Shown: one piece after another, positions 1-9,555 of the stretch | How the letters are laid out: each line of letters starts with the position of its first letter | How positions within the stretch are numbered: the stretch's first letter is position 1 | Source of the DNA: Tabrizicola sp. | GTDB taxonomy: Bacteria; Pseudomonadota; Alphaproteobacteria; Rhodobacterales; Rhodobacteraceae | DNA length: 64,000 bases | NCBI GenBank assembly: GCA_025458105.1 | Contig: JALOTD010000008.1 | Span: forward strand, 1-64,000 | Reading direction: 5' to 3' | Program-made: the position numbers and the translations under genes | The notes under the pieces: generated by a model | What the model saw: the letters and a program-made list of their open reading frames with translations, nothing else | Database searches by the model: none | What the model was told of the DNA's origin: nothing

Positions 1-492
<492 letters not shown>

Positions 493-502
493 TTGCAAAT
501 CT

Positions 503-526
503 CCCCGCAGGCTTTGGCCTGCGGGG
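503..526 (+). terminator. Hairpin terminator after ahcY
   Basis: A perfect 10-bp stem (CCCCGCAGGC and its complement) closes a 4-base loop 11 bases after the ahcY stop codon. The T content downstream is modest, so termination strength is uncertain. Confidence 0.7.
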
Positions 527-625
527 AAGCTTCCGTGATCTTTCCCGTTGCCGTTTGGCGGCAGATTCGTAATCTGCCACAGTCTTGCCACAATGGCAGA
601 CCGGTAACTGAACGAGGGAAATAAG

Positions 626-967
626 ATGGGCAAGCGCGACGAGCTGATCGCCAAGTATGCGGACGACCTGAAGACCAAGTGCAAAGTCACGCCGGACATG
701 GCGCTTCTGACCAAAGTCACCATCGGCTGCGGCCCGTCGATCTATGACAACGATGCCCAGACCGTTGCTGCCTCGGACAAGGACGAGCTGGAACGGATCA
801 AGGCCAATTTCCTGGTCAAGAAGCTGGGGCTGAAGGATAGCCCCGCCCTGATGGAAGGCATCCACGCCGCCGTCGACACCTACGGCAAATCCGAGCGCAA
901 CAAGTACCGCGCCGTGTTCTACTACCTGCTGGTCAAGCATTTCGGCAAGGAAGCCGCCTACAAGTAA
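626..967 (+). CDS. DUF2853 family protein
   Basis: This encodes a small acidic/basic cytosolic protein of 113 residues matching my recollection of the DUF2853 family (start MGKRDELIAKYADDLK, mid-section with DNDAQTVA and end FGKEAAYK). No catalytic motif or signal peptide is visible and I know of no established function. The gene stands alone: ahcY ends with a terminator upstream, and a GC-rich inverted repeat lies downstream. GAGGGAAA a few bases before the ATG serves as ribosome binding site. Family assignment is from memory of the sequence pattern. Confidence 0.8.
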   Translation: MGKRDELIAKYADDLKTKCKVTPDMALLTKVTIGCGPSIYDNDAQTVAASDKDELERIKANFLVKKLGLKDSPALMEGIHAAVDTYGKSERNKYRAVFYYLLVKHFGKEAAYK

Positions 968-989
968 GGCGCTGCCGCCGTACCGCGCC

Positions 990-1013
990 CCCTCTCCCCG
1001 TCGTGGGAGAGGG
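990..1013. repeat. GC-rich inverted repeat in a 359-base gap (968-1326)
   Basis: CCCTCTCCC and GGGAGAGGG flank a 6-base loop. The rest of 968-1326 contains no convincing gene on either strand. A similar C-run/G-run palindrome lies at 8342-8357 between thiB and thiP, which suggests a dispersed intergenic repeat of this genome. Confidence 0.55.
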
Positions 1014-1326
1014 CTGGGGCGAGATGCTTCTGGCCGGGCACACCTCGCCGACGCCAGGCATTTGAACCAAACACAAGACACTCGCTTGTTGCCCAACCAA
1101 AGGGATTCGGGGCATAACCCCTTGGTCAGGGCAGGACGCCCGGGACCCTTTACAGATCACGTGCGGTGCTTGGGGTGTGCGCGTGGGGTGGATGAAGGGT
1201 TCCGTAGGGGTGCGGGGCCCTTCATTCCGTTTTGGCCATCCGATTGCCTGCGGCCTCCCGCATCGTGATTGGCAGATGTGCCGCCAGGGTATATGCCGAC
1301 CGCTGTCTCTGATCTGGTCGCTTGTC

Positions 1327-1935
1327 ATGCACCCCAATCCCGCCTTTCGCCAAACCCCCGCCGACCAGAATATCGCCTTCGCGCGTGCCCGGGGCTTCGG
1401 GATCCTGTCGATCAATGGCGACACGGGTCCGCTGGCCGCGCATGTGCCGTTTCTGCTGAACCAGGATGCGAGCCTTGCCGAGCTGCATCTGGCACGGTCA
1501 AACCCCATCGTCAGGGCAGCTCTTCCGTCCCCGGCCTTGATCGCGGTCTCCGGCCCGGATGCCTATGTCTCGCCCGACTGGTACGGCGCAGAGGATCAAG
1601 TTCCGACCTGGAACTACGTGGCGGTCCACCTGCGCGGGGTGCTGGAGCCTTTACCCGATGAGGCATTGCGCCCGCATGCCGACGCGCTGTCTGCCGAACA
1701 CGAAGGGCGCATCCCCGGAAAGCGGCCTTGGACCAGCGACAAGATGAGCGAGGGGGCCATGCCGCGGATGATGCGCATGATCCTGCCGTTCCGGTTTCGA
1801 GTGCTGTCTGTTGAAGGCACCTGGAAGCTGAACCAGAACAAGCCGCCCGAAGTGCGTGCCCGCGCCGCCGAGGCCCTGTCCCAGGGCAACCCCTCCGCCC
1901 AGGCCATCGCGGCGCTCATGCGGGACCTGCCCTGA
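1327..1935 (+). CDS. FMN-binding negative transcriptional regulator, PaiB family
   Basis: The protein is 202 residues long when started at ATG 1327 (MHPNPAFRQTPADQ). The N-terminal signature MHPNPxFR, the HxPF segment (AHVPFLLN), the W-Y-x-x-E-D-Q-V-P-T-W-N-Y core and the C-terminal K-x-S-x-N-(K/R)-x-x-x-x-R pattern (WKLNQNKPPEVR) are those of the PaiB flavin-reductase-like fold, which binds FMN. Family members were named as repressors of sporulation/degradative genes in Bacillus, but many are uncharacterised and may act on flavin-linked small molecules. The open frame extends upstream to 1177, but that extension has no family similarity, so the shorter start is preferred. Confidence 0.85.
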   Translation: MHPNPAFRQTPADQNIAFARARGFGILSINGDTGPLAAHVPFLLNQDASLAELHLARSNPIVRAALPSPALIAVSGPDAYVSPDWYGAEDQVPTWNYVAVHLRGVLEPLPDEALRPHADALSAEHEGRIPGKRPWTSDKMSEGAMPRMMRMILPFRFRVLSVEGTWKLNQNKPPEVRARAAEALSQGNPSAQAIAALMRDLP

Positions 1936-1994
1936 CAGTTGCGACATGACATCCTGCGTGGCAGCTTTTCTTTGGGCAACAACGGGGACGCGGG

Positions 1995-2501
1995 ATGAAA
2001 GTCATTCTCTGGTCGGACCGGCAGCTCATCCTTGAGGACAAGCCCTGGCTGATCGGCATCCTGATGATCGCCATGGCGCTGATGTTCCTGGGCGGCAGCA
2101 TGGCCCTTATCAGCGCTGGCGAATTTTTCGGCGGCTTGATGATGGGGCTGATCGGCGTGGGCGTGCCGCTTCTGATCGCCGCGCTGATGGTGCAGCGGGT
2201 CCGGCTGGTCCTGGACCGCGACACCGGCACGATCAGCCGCACAAGCCGCTCGATCCGCGGTCTCAACCATGCCACCTACGCGCTTGACCGCCTGACCGAG
2301 GCGCGGGTTGGCGTCAGCACCGACAGCGACGGCACCACCTACCGGATGGAGCTGCACCTTTCCGAACCGGCAGAAATTGTTCCTTTCACCAGTTACTACA
2401 CAAGTGGCCGCAAGCCCGAACAAATGTCGGTCGCCGTGAACGACTGGCGGATGGGCCGCAACGGGCAGACCCATGCGGCGCAACATCCCAGAGCATCGTG
2501 A
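1995..2501 (+). CDS. Small inner-membrane protein of unknown function
   Basis: This encodes 168 residues. Two hydrophobic spans are seen at about residues 19-40 and 43-64 (WLIGILMIAMALMFLGGSMAL, then GGLMMGLIGVGVPLLIAALMV). A soluble domain of about 100 residues with beta-strand character follows (VRLVLDRDTGTI, TYRMELHLS), resembling the layout of small PH-like membrane proteins. I do not recognise the family. The ATG at 1995 follows a G-rich stretch (ACGGGGACGCGGG). The neighbouring genes give no functional hint. Confidence 0.65.
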   Translation: MKVILWSDRQLILEDKPWLIGILMIAMALMFLGGSMALISAGEFFGGLMMGLIGVGVPLLIAALMVQRVRLVLDRDTGTISRTSRSIRGLNHATYALDRLTEARVGVSTDSDGTTYRMELHLSEPAEIVPFTSYYTSGRKPEQMSVAVNDWRMGRNGQTHAAQHPRAS

Positions 2502-2638
2502 ATTATTCGTGACCCACTTCACATAACCATTTGCAAAACAAAGACAAACCAGAAATACTCAGGCCGTCAGTCTCGATCGGCCATTTACAGGCCTATCCCT
2601 CCGCCCCTAGACTGCCCAAGTCGGACTTGGAGGTCACC

Positions 2639-2944
2639 ATGCCCCTGCCCCTTGCCCCCCTGCTTCCCATCGCCCTGCGCCTTGGCGCGGTTGCAACAGT
2701 CAGTTACGCCGCAACCCGCTGGGTCCGTGCCCGTACCCAGACCGGACGCACCGACCAGCGCGCCGAAGATGCATTCGACGACCTGGGCGAAGGGCTGGCC
2801 GTGCATCGCCCCTCCGATCGGGCCGACGACCGCCAGACGAATGCGACGGTCCGCCTCGTCCGCGTGATCCGGATCGGCAAGCGCAGCTGGGAAATCGACG
2901 CTGGTCTGATGGGCCGCTTGCGGCTGCGGCAGCGCCCGGAATAA
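2639..2944 (+). CDS. Small protein of unknown function with N-terminal membrane segment
   Basis: Using ATG 2639 the product has 101 residues. It begins with a hydrophobic stretch rich in Pro, Leu and Ala (MPLPLAPLLPIALRLGAVAT) followed by a basic soluble part with an alternating charged pattern (RTDQRAEDAFDDLGEGLAVH). The stretch up to 2531 is also open, but the ATG at 2639 is preceded by GGAGG and is the better start. The family is not recognised. Confidence 0.55.
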   Translation: MPLPLAPLLPIALRLGAVATVSYAATRWVRARTQTGRTDQRAEDAFDDLGEGLAVHRPSDRADDRQTNATVRLVRVIRIGKRSWEIDAGLMGRLRLRQRPE

Positions 2945-3296
2945 AGCCTAACCGCGCCCCCACACCGTCCTTTGTCCATAGGGTCGATGTCCGCTGCACC
3001 CAGCAGGTGCCAGCGACCTGGTGACCCTTAACCCCGCCTTGGGCAAGCTGATCGGTCCCGGCCTGCCGCTTAGCTGGTCGGTTTCCGAGCCGACACTGCA
3101 TTGGTGCAAGGACGTGACGGGCGCGACCTTAGCGACACAGTTTCGCACCGGCTGCAGCATTCGCGGGCTGCGCGCCTTTGTCCGCTGGACGGCGCCGCAA
3201 GCCAAGGCTAAATAGCCGCGCGTCAGGGCGTGGCTAGGTCACGGCCCTCTGGTCATATGGGTCGGCATCCTCCGGCCCGAAAGGGGAGAACAACAC
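2945..3296. other. Intergenic region upstream of petA, no convincing gene
   Basis: This 352-base stretch contains a GTG-initiated frame of 64 codons (3021-3215) without a good ribosome binding site or recognisable similarity, so I do not call it. The promoter of petABC is expected here; AAGGGGAG at about 3281-3288 is the petA ribosome binding site. Confidence 0.5.
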
Positions 3297-3869
3297 GTGT
3301 CCCACGCAGACGATCACGCAGGCACCGGCGAAGGCACTCGGCGGGATTTCCTGTACTACGCAACGGCGGGCGCCGGGGCGGTAGCGGGCGGTGCGGCCGT
3401 CTGGCCGCTGATCAACCAGATGAATCCCTCGGCCGACGTGCAGGCCCTGTCGTCGATCTTCGTCGATATCTCGGCGGTCGAGGTCGGCACGCAGCTGACG
3501 GTGAAATGGCTGGGCAAGCCGGTCTTCATCCGCCGCCGCACGCCCGAGGAGATCGAGGCCGCCCGCGCGACGGCAGTGACCGAGCTGCCGGACGGGCTGT
3601 CCGAGAACGCCAACAAGCCGGGCACCGATGCCGCTGACGAAAACCGCTCGCTGGACGAAGCGGGCGAATGGCTGGTGATGATGGGCGTCTGCACTCACCT
3701 TGGCTGTGTGCCGCTGGGCGATGGCGCGGGCGAGTTTGGCGGCTGGTTCTGCCCCTGCCACGGGTCGCACTACGACCAGTCGGGCCGCATCCGCAAAGGG
3801 CCCGCACCGCGCAACCTGCCGATCCCGGTTGCGACCTTCATCGACGAATCCACCATCAAGCTTGGGTAA
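3297..3869 (+). CDS. petA: Ubiquinol-cytochrome c reductase Rieske iron-sulfur subunit
   Basis: The protein has 190 residues and carries the [2Fe-2S] cluster of the cytochrome bc1 complex that passes electrons from ubiquinol to cytochrome c1. The Rieske boxes are intact: CTHLGC at residues 132-137 and CPCHGSH at 152-158. By family rule C132, H134, C152 and H155 bind the cluster, and C137 and C154 form the disulfide. A twin-arginine type N-terminus ([12 protein letters not shown], residues 14-25) followed by a membrane anchor suits Tat insertion. The start codon is GTG at 3297, preceded by AAGGGGAG. It is the first gene of petABC, 11 bases before petB. Confidence 0.97.
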   Translation: MSHADDHAGTGEGTRRDFLYYATAGAGAVAGGAAVWPLINQMNPSADVQALSSIFVDISAVEVGTQLTVKWLGKPVFIRRRTPEEIEAARATAVTELPDGLSENANKPGTDAADENRSLDEAGEWLVMMGVCTHLGCVPLGDGAGEFGGWFCPCHGSHYDQSGRIRKGPAPRNLPIPVATFIDESTIKLG

Positions 3870-3880
3870 GGACCAGACAC

Positions 3881-5203
3881 ATGGCCGGAATTCCGCACGA
3901 CCATTACGAGCCCAAGACCGCCGGTGAGCGCTGGCTGCACAAGCGCCTGCCCATCGTCGGCCTCCTGTACGACACCATCATGATCCCCACACCCAAGAAC
4001 CTGAACTGGATGTGGATCTGGGGTATCGTCCTGACCTTCTGTCTGGCGCTGCAGATCGTCACCGGGATCATCCTGGTGATGCACTACACGCCGCATGTCG
4101 ACCATGCCTTCGCGTCGGTCGAACACATCATGCGTAACGTGAACGGCGGCTACTTCATCCGCTATCTGCACCAGAATGGTGCTTCGCTGTTCTTCTTTGC
4201 CGTCTACCTGCACATCTTCCGCGGTCTCTACTACGGCAGCTACAAGGCCCCGCGCGAAATCACCTGGGTCATCGGCATGATCATCTACCTCTTGATGATG
4301 GGTACGGCGTTCATGGGCTATGTGCTGCCCTGGGGCCAGATGTCCTTCTGGGGGGCCACTGTGATCACCGGCCTGTTCGGCGCGATCCCGGGGATTGGCG
4401 AGCCGATCCAGACCTGGCTCTTGGGCGGACCGGCGGTGGACAATGCCACGCTGAACCGCTTCTTCAGCTTGCACTACCTCTTGCCCTTCGTCATCGCGGC
4501 GCTGGTGGCTGTGCATATCTGGGCCTTCCACACCACCGGCAACAACAACCCGACTGGGGTTGAAGTGCGCCGTGGGTCGAAAGAAGAGGCCGCGCGCGAC
4601 ACCCTGCCCTTCTGGCCCTACTTCGTGATCAAGGACCTGTTTGCGCTGGCGGTTGTGCTTCTGGTCTTCTTCGCCATCGTCGGCTTCATGCCGAACTACT
4701 TGGGCCACCCCGACAACTACATCGAGGCGAACCCGCTTTCGACGCCTGCGCACATCGTTCCGGAATGGTACTTCTTGCCGTTCTACGCGATCCTGCGGGC
4801 GTTCACTGATGACGTCTGGGTCGTCATTGCGGCCAACTGGCTGTCCTTTGGCATCATCGACGCCAAGTTCTTCGGTGTGTTGGCGATGTTCGGGGCCATT
4901 GCCGTCATGGCGCTGGCGCCGTGGCTGGACACCTCCTCGGTGCGCTCGGGTCGCTATCGCCCAATGTTCAAGTGGTGGTTCGCGCTCTTGGTCGTGACCT
5001 TCATCGTCTTGATGTGGGCCGGTGCCATGCCCGCGGAAGAACCCTACGCCACGATCTCGCTGATCGCCTCGGCGTACTGGTTCGCTTACTTCCTGGTCAT
5101 CCTGCCGCTTCTCGGCGTGATCGAGAAACCGCTGGCTCAGCCTGCGACCATCGAAGAAGACTTCAATGCCCACTACGGGCCCAAAGCCCATCCGGCCGAG
5201 TGA
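3881..5203 (+). CDS. petB: Ubiquinol-cytochrome c reductase cytochrome b subunit
   Basis: The product has 440 residues and several long membrane helices. It is the quinone-binding core of cytochrome bc1, with two b hemes. Family landmarks are present: LNWMWIWG near the first helix, [40 protein letters not shown], the Qo-site PEWYF ([10 protein letters not shown]), and the second histidine pair region ([24 protein letters not shown]). The frame is open upstream to 3668 inside petA, but ATG 3881 gives the normal N-terminus [18 protein letters not shown]. The gene lies between petA and petC with short gaps, as in other bc1 operons of this group. Confidence 0.97.
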   Translation: MAGIPHDHYEPKTAGERWLHKRLPIVGLLYDTIMIPTPKNLNWMWIWGIVLTFCLALQIVTGIILVMHYTPHVDHAFASVEHIMRNVNGGYFIRYLHQNGASLFFFAVYLHIFRGLYYGSYKAPREITWVIGMIIYLLMMGTAFMGYVLPWGQMSFWGATVITGLFGAIPGIGEPIQTWLLGGPAVDNATLNRFFSLHYLLPFVIAALVAVHIWAFHTTGNNNPTGVEVRRGSKEEAARDTLPFWPYFVIKDLFALAVVLLVFFAIVGFMPNYLGHPDNYIEANPLSTPAHIVPEWYFLPFYAILRAFTDDVWVVIAANWLSFGIIDAKFFGVLAMFGAIAVMALAPWLDTSSVRSGRYRPMFKWWFALLVVTFIVLMWAGAMPAEEPYATISLIASAYWFAYFLVILPLLGVIEKPLAQPATIEEDFNAHYGPKAHPAE

Positions 5204-5216
5204 GAGGAAACCGACC

Positions 5217-6065
5217 ATGTTCCGCAACATCGCACTCGTTGCCGCTTCGGCCCTGACGCTCTCTGCTGGTGGCGCCTTTGCCGCCGGCAAAGAGCTGCAC
5301 ATCCCGGATGTGGACTTCGCCCACGAAGGGCCCTTCGGCCGCTTTGACCAGTTCCAGCTGCAGCGCGGCCTGCAGGTCTATACCGAGGTCTGCGCGTCCT
5401 GCCACGGCCTGAAGTATGTCCCGATCCGCTCTCTCTCGGATGAGGGCGGGCCGGGCCTGCCGGAAGACCAGGTCCGCGCCTATGCCAAGCAGTTCACCGT
5501 GACCGATGCCGACACCGGCGAAGATCGCGAAGGCGTTCCGACCGACCACTTCCCCGTCTCGGCCATGGAAAACGCGCCGGACCTCAGCCTGATGGCCAAG
5601 GCCCGTGCCGGGTTCAGCGGCCCCTACGGCACCGGGATGAACCAGCTGTTCAAGGGGATGGGCGGTCCGGAATACATCCACGCCATTCTGATGGGCTACG
5701 AAGAACCCCCGGCCTGCGCCGAGGGCTTCGAATCGGATGGCTACTACAACAAGTACTTCGCGAAGGGCGCCATTCCCGACACCTGCAAGGACGAGAATGG
5801 CGTCTCGACGATCGAGGGCAGCTGGATCGCCATGCCGCAACCGATGTCCGACGATCAGGTGACCTACGCTGACGGCACCTCGGCCACGCTGGACCAGATG
5901 TCGATGGACGTCTCGTCCTTCCTGTACTGGGCGGCCGAGCCAAAGCTGATGGACCGCAAGAGCGCGGGTTTCGTCAGCGTGATCTTCCTCCTGATCCTGT
6001 CGGTTCTGCTGTATCTGACGAACAAGCGGCTCTGGGCCGGGGTAAAGGGCAAAAAGAACGCCTGA
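5217..6065 (+). CDS. petC: Cytochrome c1 precursor
   Basis: This encodes 282 residues. A cleavable signal peptide ends near AGGAFA-AG (residue 22). The heme c site CASCH is at residues 59-63, the Met-ligand region lies in the C-terminal half, and a single C-terminal anchor ([23 protein letters not shown]) holds the protein in the membrane with the heme domain in the periplasm. It takes electrons from the Rieske protein and delivers them to soluble cytochrome c. ATG 5217 is 13 bases after the petB stop and is preceded by GAGAGGAAA. The operon ends at a terminator at 6087-6112. Confidence 0.97.
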   Translation: MFRNIALVAASALTLSAGGAFAAGKELHIPDVDFAHEGPFGRFDQFQLQRGLQVYTEVCASCHGLKYVPIRSLSDEGGPGLPEDQVRAYAKQFTVTDADTGEDREGVPTDHFPVSAMENAPDLSLMAKARAGFSGPYGTGMNQLFKGMGGPEYIHAILMGYEEPPACAEGFESDGYYNKYFAKGAIPDTCKDENGVSTIEGSWIAMPQPMSDDQVTYADGTSATLDQMSMDVSSFLYWAAEPKLMDRKSAGFVSVIFLLILSVLLYLTNKRLWAGVKGKKNA

Positions 6066-6086
6066 TCCTTACCCTGCGTGAACGCA

Positions 6087-6112
6087 AACCCCGCCCAACG
6101 TGGCGGGGTTTT
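6087..6112 (+). terminator. Rho-independent terminator of petABC
   Basis: AACCCCGCC and GGCGGGGTT form a stem around a 6-base loop, followed by a run of four T. It sits 21 bases after the petC stop. thiQ ends at 6119 on the other strand, so the hairpin may serve both transcripts. Confidence 0.85.
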
Positions 6113-6118
6113 CATTTG

Positions 6119-6826
6119 TCATCCCAGATACTCGCGCAGGGCGGGTGGGGGGTTGGCCATGAGGGACACCGTCTCGACCGGGGCCTCAACCACTCCATTC
6201 GCAACAAAGGCCGTCTGTCCGCCCAACGCCATCGCATCCTTGGGATCGTGGGTCACCATCAGCACCGTCGCGCGGGTTGCGTCCGCGACTTCGCGCACCA
6301 GATCCAGCATCTCGGATCGCAGCGCCGGACCCAGGGCGGCAAAGGGCTCGTCGAGCATCAGGATCGGCCGTGCCCGCAACAAGGCCCGCGCCAAGGCAAC
6401 TCGGCTGGCCTGCCCACCCGACAGTTGCGCCGGTCGCCGTTCCCCCAGACCCGCCAACCCCGTCCGCTCCAGCGCCTGATCGATCCGGACACGATCCCCG
6501 TCCGACAGCCGGAGATCGGGGCGCAGTCCCAGACCCAGGTTCTGCGCCACGGTCAGATGCGGAAACAGGTTCTGATCCTGGAACAGGATGCTTACGGGCC
6601 GATCCCCGGGCGACAATCCAGCCAGATCGACATTGTTCCACAGGACGCGCCCCGCAGTCGGCACCAGAAACCCGGCGATTGCCGACAGAAGCGTGGATTT
6701 CCCCGCCCCCGAAGGCCCCATGATCGCGAGCCGCGCACCCGGTTCGGCAGACCAGTTGGCGGTCAGGCGAAAGTCGCCCTGGCCCATCACAAGGTGATCA
6801 AGCTGCAGCACGGCGGCCTCCGGCAT
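6119..6826 (-). CDS. thiQ: Thiamine ABC transporter ATP-binding protein
   Basis: The product has 235 residues when started at the ATG whose first base is 6826 (MPEAAVLQLDHLVMG). It has Walker A GPSGAGKST at residues 37-45, the Q-loop region (ILFQDQNLFPHL), the signature LSGGQASR, Walker B ILMLDEPFAAL and the switch His (VMVTHDP). ThiQ energises thiamine/TPP import by ThiBP. The start lies 29 bases inside thiP, indicating translational coupling. The frame extends further upstream through thiP coding sequence, which is an artefact of overlap. Context with thiP, thiB and the TPP riboswitch fixes the substrate. Confidence 0.93.
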   Translation of the reverse strand: MPEAAVLQLDHLVMGQGDFRLTANWSAEPGARLAIMGPSGAGKSTLLSAIAGFLVPTAGRVLWNNVDLAGLSPGDRPVSILFQDQNLFPHLTVAQNLGLGLRPDLRLSDGDRVRIDQALERTGLAGLGERRPAQLSGGQASRVALARALLRARPILMLDEPFAALGPALRSEMLDLVREVADATRATVLMVTHDPKDAMALGGQTAFVANGVVEAPVETVSLMANPPPALREYLG

Positions 6827-8318
6827 CACAGGCCCAGAACAGGGCAAAGGACAGCGCCACCAGAACCAGCGACGCGGCAGCGGCGGCCTCGACCCGGTAG
6901 GCCCCGGCCAGCTGGCTGACAACCAGCGGAAGGGTCGCCTGCCGGTCACCTGCAAAGAGCGCGATCACCCCGAGGTCGCCCATTGACAGAGCCGCCGCAA
7001 TCCCGGCCCCAAAGCCCAAGGGTCGGGCCAGTCGCGGCAGAACCAGCCAGCGCAGCCGCGCCCACCCCCTCAATCCCAGGCTATCAGCCAGACGCCCGTA
7101 CCCTGTCACCATCGCCCGCGCTTCGGGCAAGAGGATCCGGTACAGGAACGGCAGCGTCAGCGCAGTATTGACCAAAACCGTCACCGGTAGCGCCAGGGTC
7201 ATCGGCGGCACAAAGGGCTGGACCAGCAGGAACAGCCCGGTCCCAAGGACCAGGCCAGAGGTCGCCAGTGGCAGGGTCGCGGCGGCTTCGACCAGAGGGT
7301 GGGCCTTCCGCGCGACAGCCAGGGCCACCAGTAGCGCCGCCAGCGTGGACAGAACAGCGCAGACCAACGCCACCCCGACAGACCGGGCAGCAGCAGGCAG
7401 CACCTGCGGCGGCAGGTCCGCCAGACCCGGCAAACCCCGCAAGGCCACGGCGACCAGCGGCGCCAGCAGGAACAGCGTTGCCATCGCCAGGACCAGCCCG
7501 TCCGCCCAGCGCCGCCAGTCCTTTGGTGCAGCAAGCGCCGTTTGCCGGTCCAAGCCCGCCCCGAACGCCGTTGGCTGCAGCACCACCCAGGCCACGCCCG
7601 CTGCCAGACCCGAGATCAGCACCTGCACCCCAGCCAGCCCCGCCGCCCGCGCAAGGTCAAAGTCGAACCGCACCGCCTGGTAGATCGCCAGCTCCACCGT
7701 TGTCGCCGCAGGTCCGCCACCCAGCGTCAGGACCACGGCAAAGCTGGTCAGGCAAACCGTCAGGATCACCAAAGCGACCCCCGGCAGAACCTCGCGCAGC
7801 ATGGGCCATTCCAGATGGCGGAAGGTCTCGGCCGGGCCGAAGCCCAGGGAATGGGCCAGCCTTATGCGTTCTGCAGGGATCGCCTGCCAGCCCTGCAGAA
7901 TCATCCGGGTCGCCAGCGGCAGGTTCAGAAAGACATGCGCCAGCACCACTCCGTGCAGCCCGAAGATCGACAGGGTGGGCAGGCCCAGCGCGGCCAGCGT
8001 GTCATTGACCACGCCCCCCCGCCCGAAGACAGCCAAGAGGCCCAGCACCGCGACCACGGCGGGCAAAAGGAACGGCGCCCCCATCAGGGTAACAAGCGCA
8101 CTGCGACCCGGGAACCGCCGCCGCGCCAACGCCCGGGCGACCGGGATGGCCAGTACTGTCGACACCAGCGCCGACAGCACTGCCTGCGTCAAGGTGAACT
8201 GCACCGCCGCCCAGTCTGCCGAACCAAGCGTCAGTCCCGCCCCCCGCCAAGCCACGGCTGCCAGCGGGCCAAGGACCAGCGCCAGCAGGGCCAGGGCCAG
8301 AAGGCGCGCGCCGATCAT
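6798..8318 (-). CDS. thiP: Thiamine ABC transporter permease
   Basis: The product has 506 residues and about twelve membrane spans arranged as two homologous permease halves, as usual for ThiP/FbpB-type fused permeases. The EAA loop is seen in both halves (for example AHSLGFGPAETFRHLEWP and ADSLGLRGWARLRWLVLP). It forms the membrane channel for thiamine or TPP. I start at ATG 8318 (MIGARLLALALLALVLG); an in-frame ATG exists 7 codons upstream. The gap to thiB (8319-8385) holds a C-run/G-run palindrome at 8342-8357. Confidence 0.92.
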   Translation of the reverse strand: MIGARLLALALLALVLGPLAAVAWRGAGLTLGSADWAAVQFTLTQAVLSALVSTVLAIPVARALARRRFPGRSALVTLMGAPFLLPAVVAVLGLLAVFGRGGVVNDTLAALGLPTLSIFGLHGVVLAHVFLNLPLATRMILQGWQAIPAERIRLAHSLGFGPAETFRHLEWPMLREVLPGVALVILTVCLTSFAVVLTLGGGPAATTVELAIYQAVRFDFDLARAAGLAGVQVLISGLAAGVAWVVLQPTAFGAGLDRQTALAAPKDWRRWADGLVLAMATLFLLAPLVAVALRGLPGLADLPPQVLPAAARSVGVALVCAVLSTLAALLVALAVARKAHPLVEAAATLPLATSGLVLGTGLFLLVQPFVPPMTLALPVTVLVNTALTLPFLYRILLPEARAMVTGYGRLADSLGLRGWARLRWLVLPRLARPLGFGAGIAAALSMGDLGVIALFAGDRQATLPLVVSQLAGAYRVEAAAAASLVLVALSFALFWACDAGGRRAAA

Positions 8319-8341
8319 GTCGCGGGCCCCCACCCCCATCC

Positions 8342-8357
8342 CCTCCCCCCGGGGAGG
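8342..8357. repeat. Palindrome between thiB and thiP
   Basis: CCTCCCC-CC-GGGGAGG is a perfect dyad within the 67-base thiB-thiP gap. It could stabilise the upstream thiB message, which would give more binding protein than permease. That role is inference. Confidence 0.45.
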
Positions 8358-8385
8358 GAGGGGAGGCGCCCTGTGGTCCGCGTGG

Positions 8386-9369
8386 TCACTTGGCCAATGC
8401 CGCCTGCCATTCGGCAAGGGCTGCATCCCGTGCGGCCTGCGCTTCTTCGGGCGACAGGAGGAGCGACTTGGCCGGGCGGAAGGCGTCGAACCCATCGGGC
8501 AGGCCCGCAGCCGGGGTCACGGCGGGGTACATCCAGTTCGTCTGCGGGATCACCGACTGGAAAGCATCGGTCAGCATGAAGGCCAGGAACTGGTCGGCCA
8601 GCGTGGGCTGGTCGGTCGCAGCCAGCTTTCCGGCGACCTCGACCTGCAGGTAGTGGCCTTCGTCAAACAACGCGGCGGCTTTGGTGTCATCGCTTTCCGC
8701 GATCAGATGGTATGCAGGCGAGGTGGTATAGGACAGCACCATGTCCGCCTCGCCTTCCAGGAACAGGCCATAGGCCTCGGACCAGCCGGGGGTCACCGTC
8801 ACGATGTTGTCGGCCAGCGCCGCCCAAACCTCGGCCGCCCGCTCGCCATGCGCGGCCTTGACCCACATCAGAAGGCCCAACCCAGGGGTAGAGGACCGGG
8901 GGTCCTGGATCACCACCTTCAGATCGCTTGCCGCCAGCGCGTCGAACGAGGTAGGTGCCTGCGCAAGTTTGGTCTTGTCGTGAACAAAGGCGAACCAGCC
9001 CCAGTCGAAGGGCAGGAACAGCGGGTCGTCAAAGGCCACGGGCAGGGTTGTCGGCGCCGTCACCCCATGCGGCGCGAAAAGGCCGGTCGCAGCTGCGGCT
9101 GCGGTCAGATTGGTGTCCAGCCCCAAGACCACGTCCGCCTGGGATGCTGCGCCTTCCAGCTGCACCCGCGCCAGAAGTGCCGCGCCGTCGCCTGCGGGCA
9201 CGAATTGCAGGTCGCAGGCACAAGTTGCCTCGAAGGCCTTCTCCACGGCGGGGCCGGGACCCCATTCGCTGGTAAAGCTGTCATAGGTCAGCACCGTCAG
9301 GACAGGCGTTTCAGCCATCGCCGGGATGGCAACAACAGCAAGGCCCGCAGCAAGGAGGTTGGTGTTCAT
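8386..9369 (-). CDS. thiB: Thiamine-binding periplasmic protein
   Basis: The product has 327 residues when started at ATG 9369 (MNTNLLAAGLAVVAIPAMA), which gives a clear signal peptide cleaved after AMA. The mature start VLTVLTYDSFTSEWGPGPAVEKAFE is the ThiB signature, and the middle holds FDWGWFAFVHDKTKL and the C-terminal WMYPA motif of the family. It captures thiamine and its phosphates in the periplasm for ThiPQ. It is the first gene of the operon, directly downstream of the TPP riboswitch at 9417-9503. Confidence 0.94.
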   Translation of the reverse strand: MNTNLLAAGLAVVAIPAMAETPVLTVLTYDSFTSEWGPGPAVEKAFEATCACDLQFVPAGDGAALLARVQLEGAASQADVVLGLDTNLTAAAAATGLFAPHGVTAPTTLPVAFDDPLFLPFDWGWFAFVHDKTKLAQAPTSFDALAASDLKVVIQDPRSSTPGLGLLMWVKAAHGERAAEVWAALADNIVTVTPGWSEAYGLFLEGEADMVLSYTTSPAYHLIAESDDTKAAALFDEGHYLQVEVAGKLAATDQPTLADQFLAFMLTDAFQSVIPQTNWMYPAVTPAAGLPDGFDAFRPAKSLLLSPEEAQAARDAALAEWQAALAK

Positions 9370-9416
9370 CAGTCTTCTCCATGATGCGACGGAACGGTCG
9401 GGGATGGAGAAACCCA

Positions 9417-9503
9417 TGCACCTTCCCTCCGCCGGTATGATCCGGTTCAGGTTCGACGGGTTCGCTTTCGCATCTCAGCCCCTTGCAGGGCACCCCGAGG
9501 TGA
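9417..9503 (-). promoter_or_regulatory. TPP (THI-box) riboswitch upstream of thiBPQ
   Basis: Read on the minus strand, the region carries the conserved aptamer blocks in order: CTCGGGGTGCC, GGGGCTGAGAT, ACCCGTCGAACCTGA, CCGGATCATACCGGCG and AGGGAAGGTG. These are the P2/J3-2 CUGAGA and P4-P5 signatures of the TPP aptamer. It ends 48 bases before the thiB ATG, consistent with control of translation or early termination of thiBPQ when TPP is abundant. Confidence 0.95.
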
Positions 9504-9517
9504 GTTCGAAAATAGCG

Positions 9518-9549
9518 AAAAGCCCGGCACCTGCAAGGGCCGGGCTTTT
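9518..9549 (-). terminator. Terminator of the terC-like gene
   Basis: AAAAGCCCGGC and GCCGGGCTTTT form an 11-bp stem around a 10-base loop just after the stop codon at 9556. The minus-strand arm ends in TTTT, giving a standard intrinsic terminator. It also insulates the THI riboswitch. Confidence 0.85.
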
Positions 9550-9555
9550 CGGATG

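Noticed and set aside
3021-3215. 64-codon GTG frame upstream of petA
   Set aside because: There is no ribosome binding site and no recognisable product; probably part of the petA leader.
3770-5302. 510-codon open frame on the minus strand across petB
   Set aside because: It lies antisense to the secure petB gene and its predicted product is low-complexity Arg/Asp/Gly-rich; it is a shadow caused by high GC.
7542-9384. Long plus-strand frames across thiP and thiB
   Set aside because: They are antisense to thiBP and encode Arg/Gln/Pro-rich sequence without homology; codon pattern is that of a reverse shadow.
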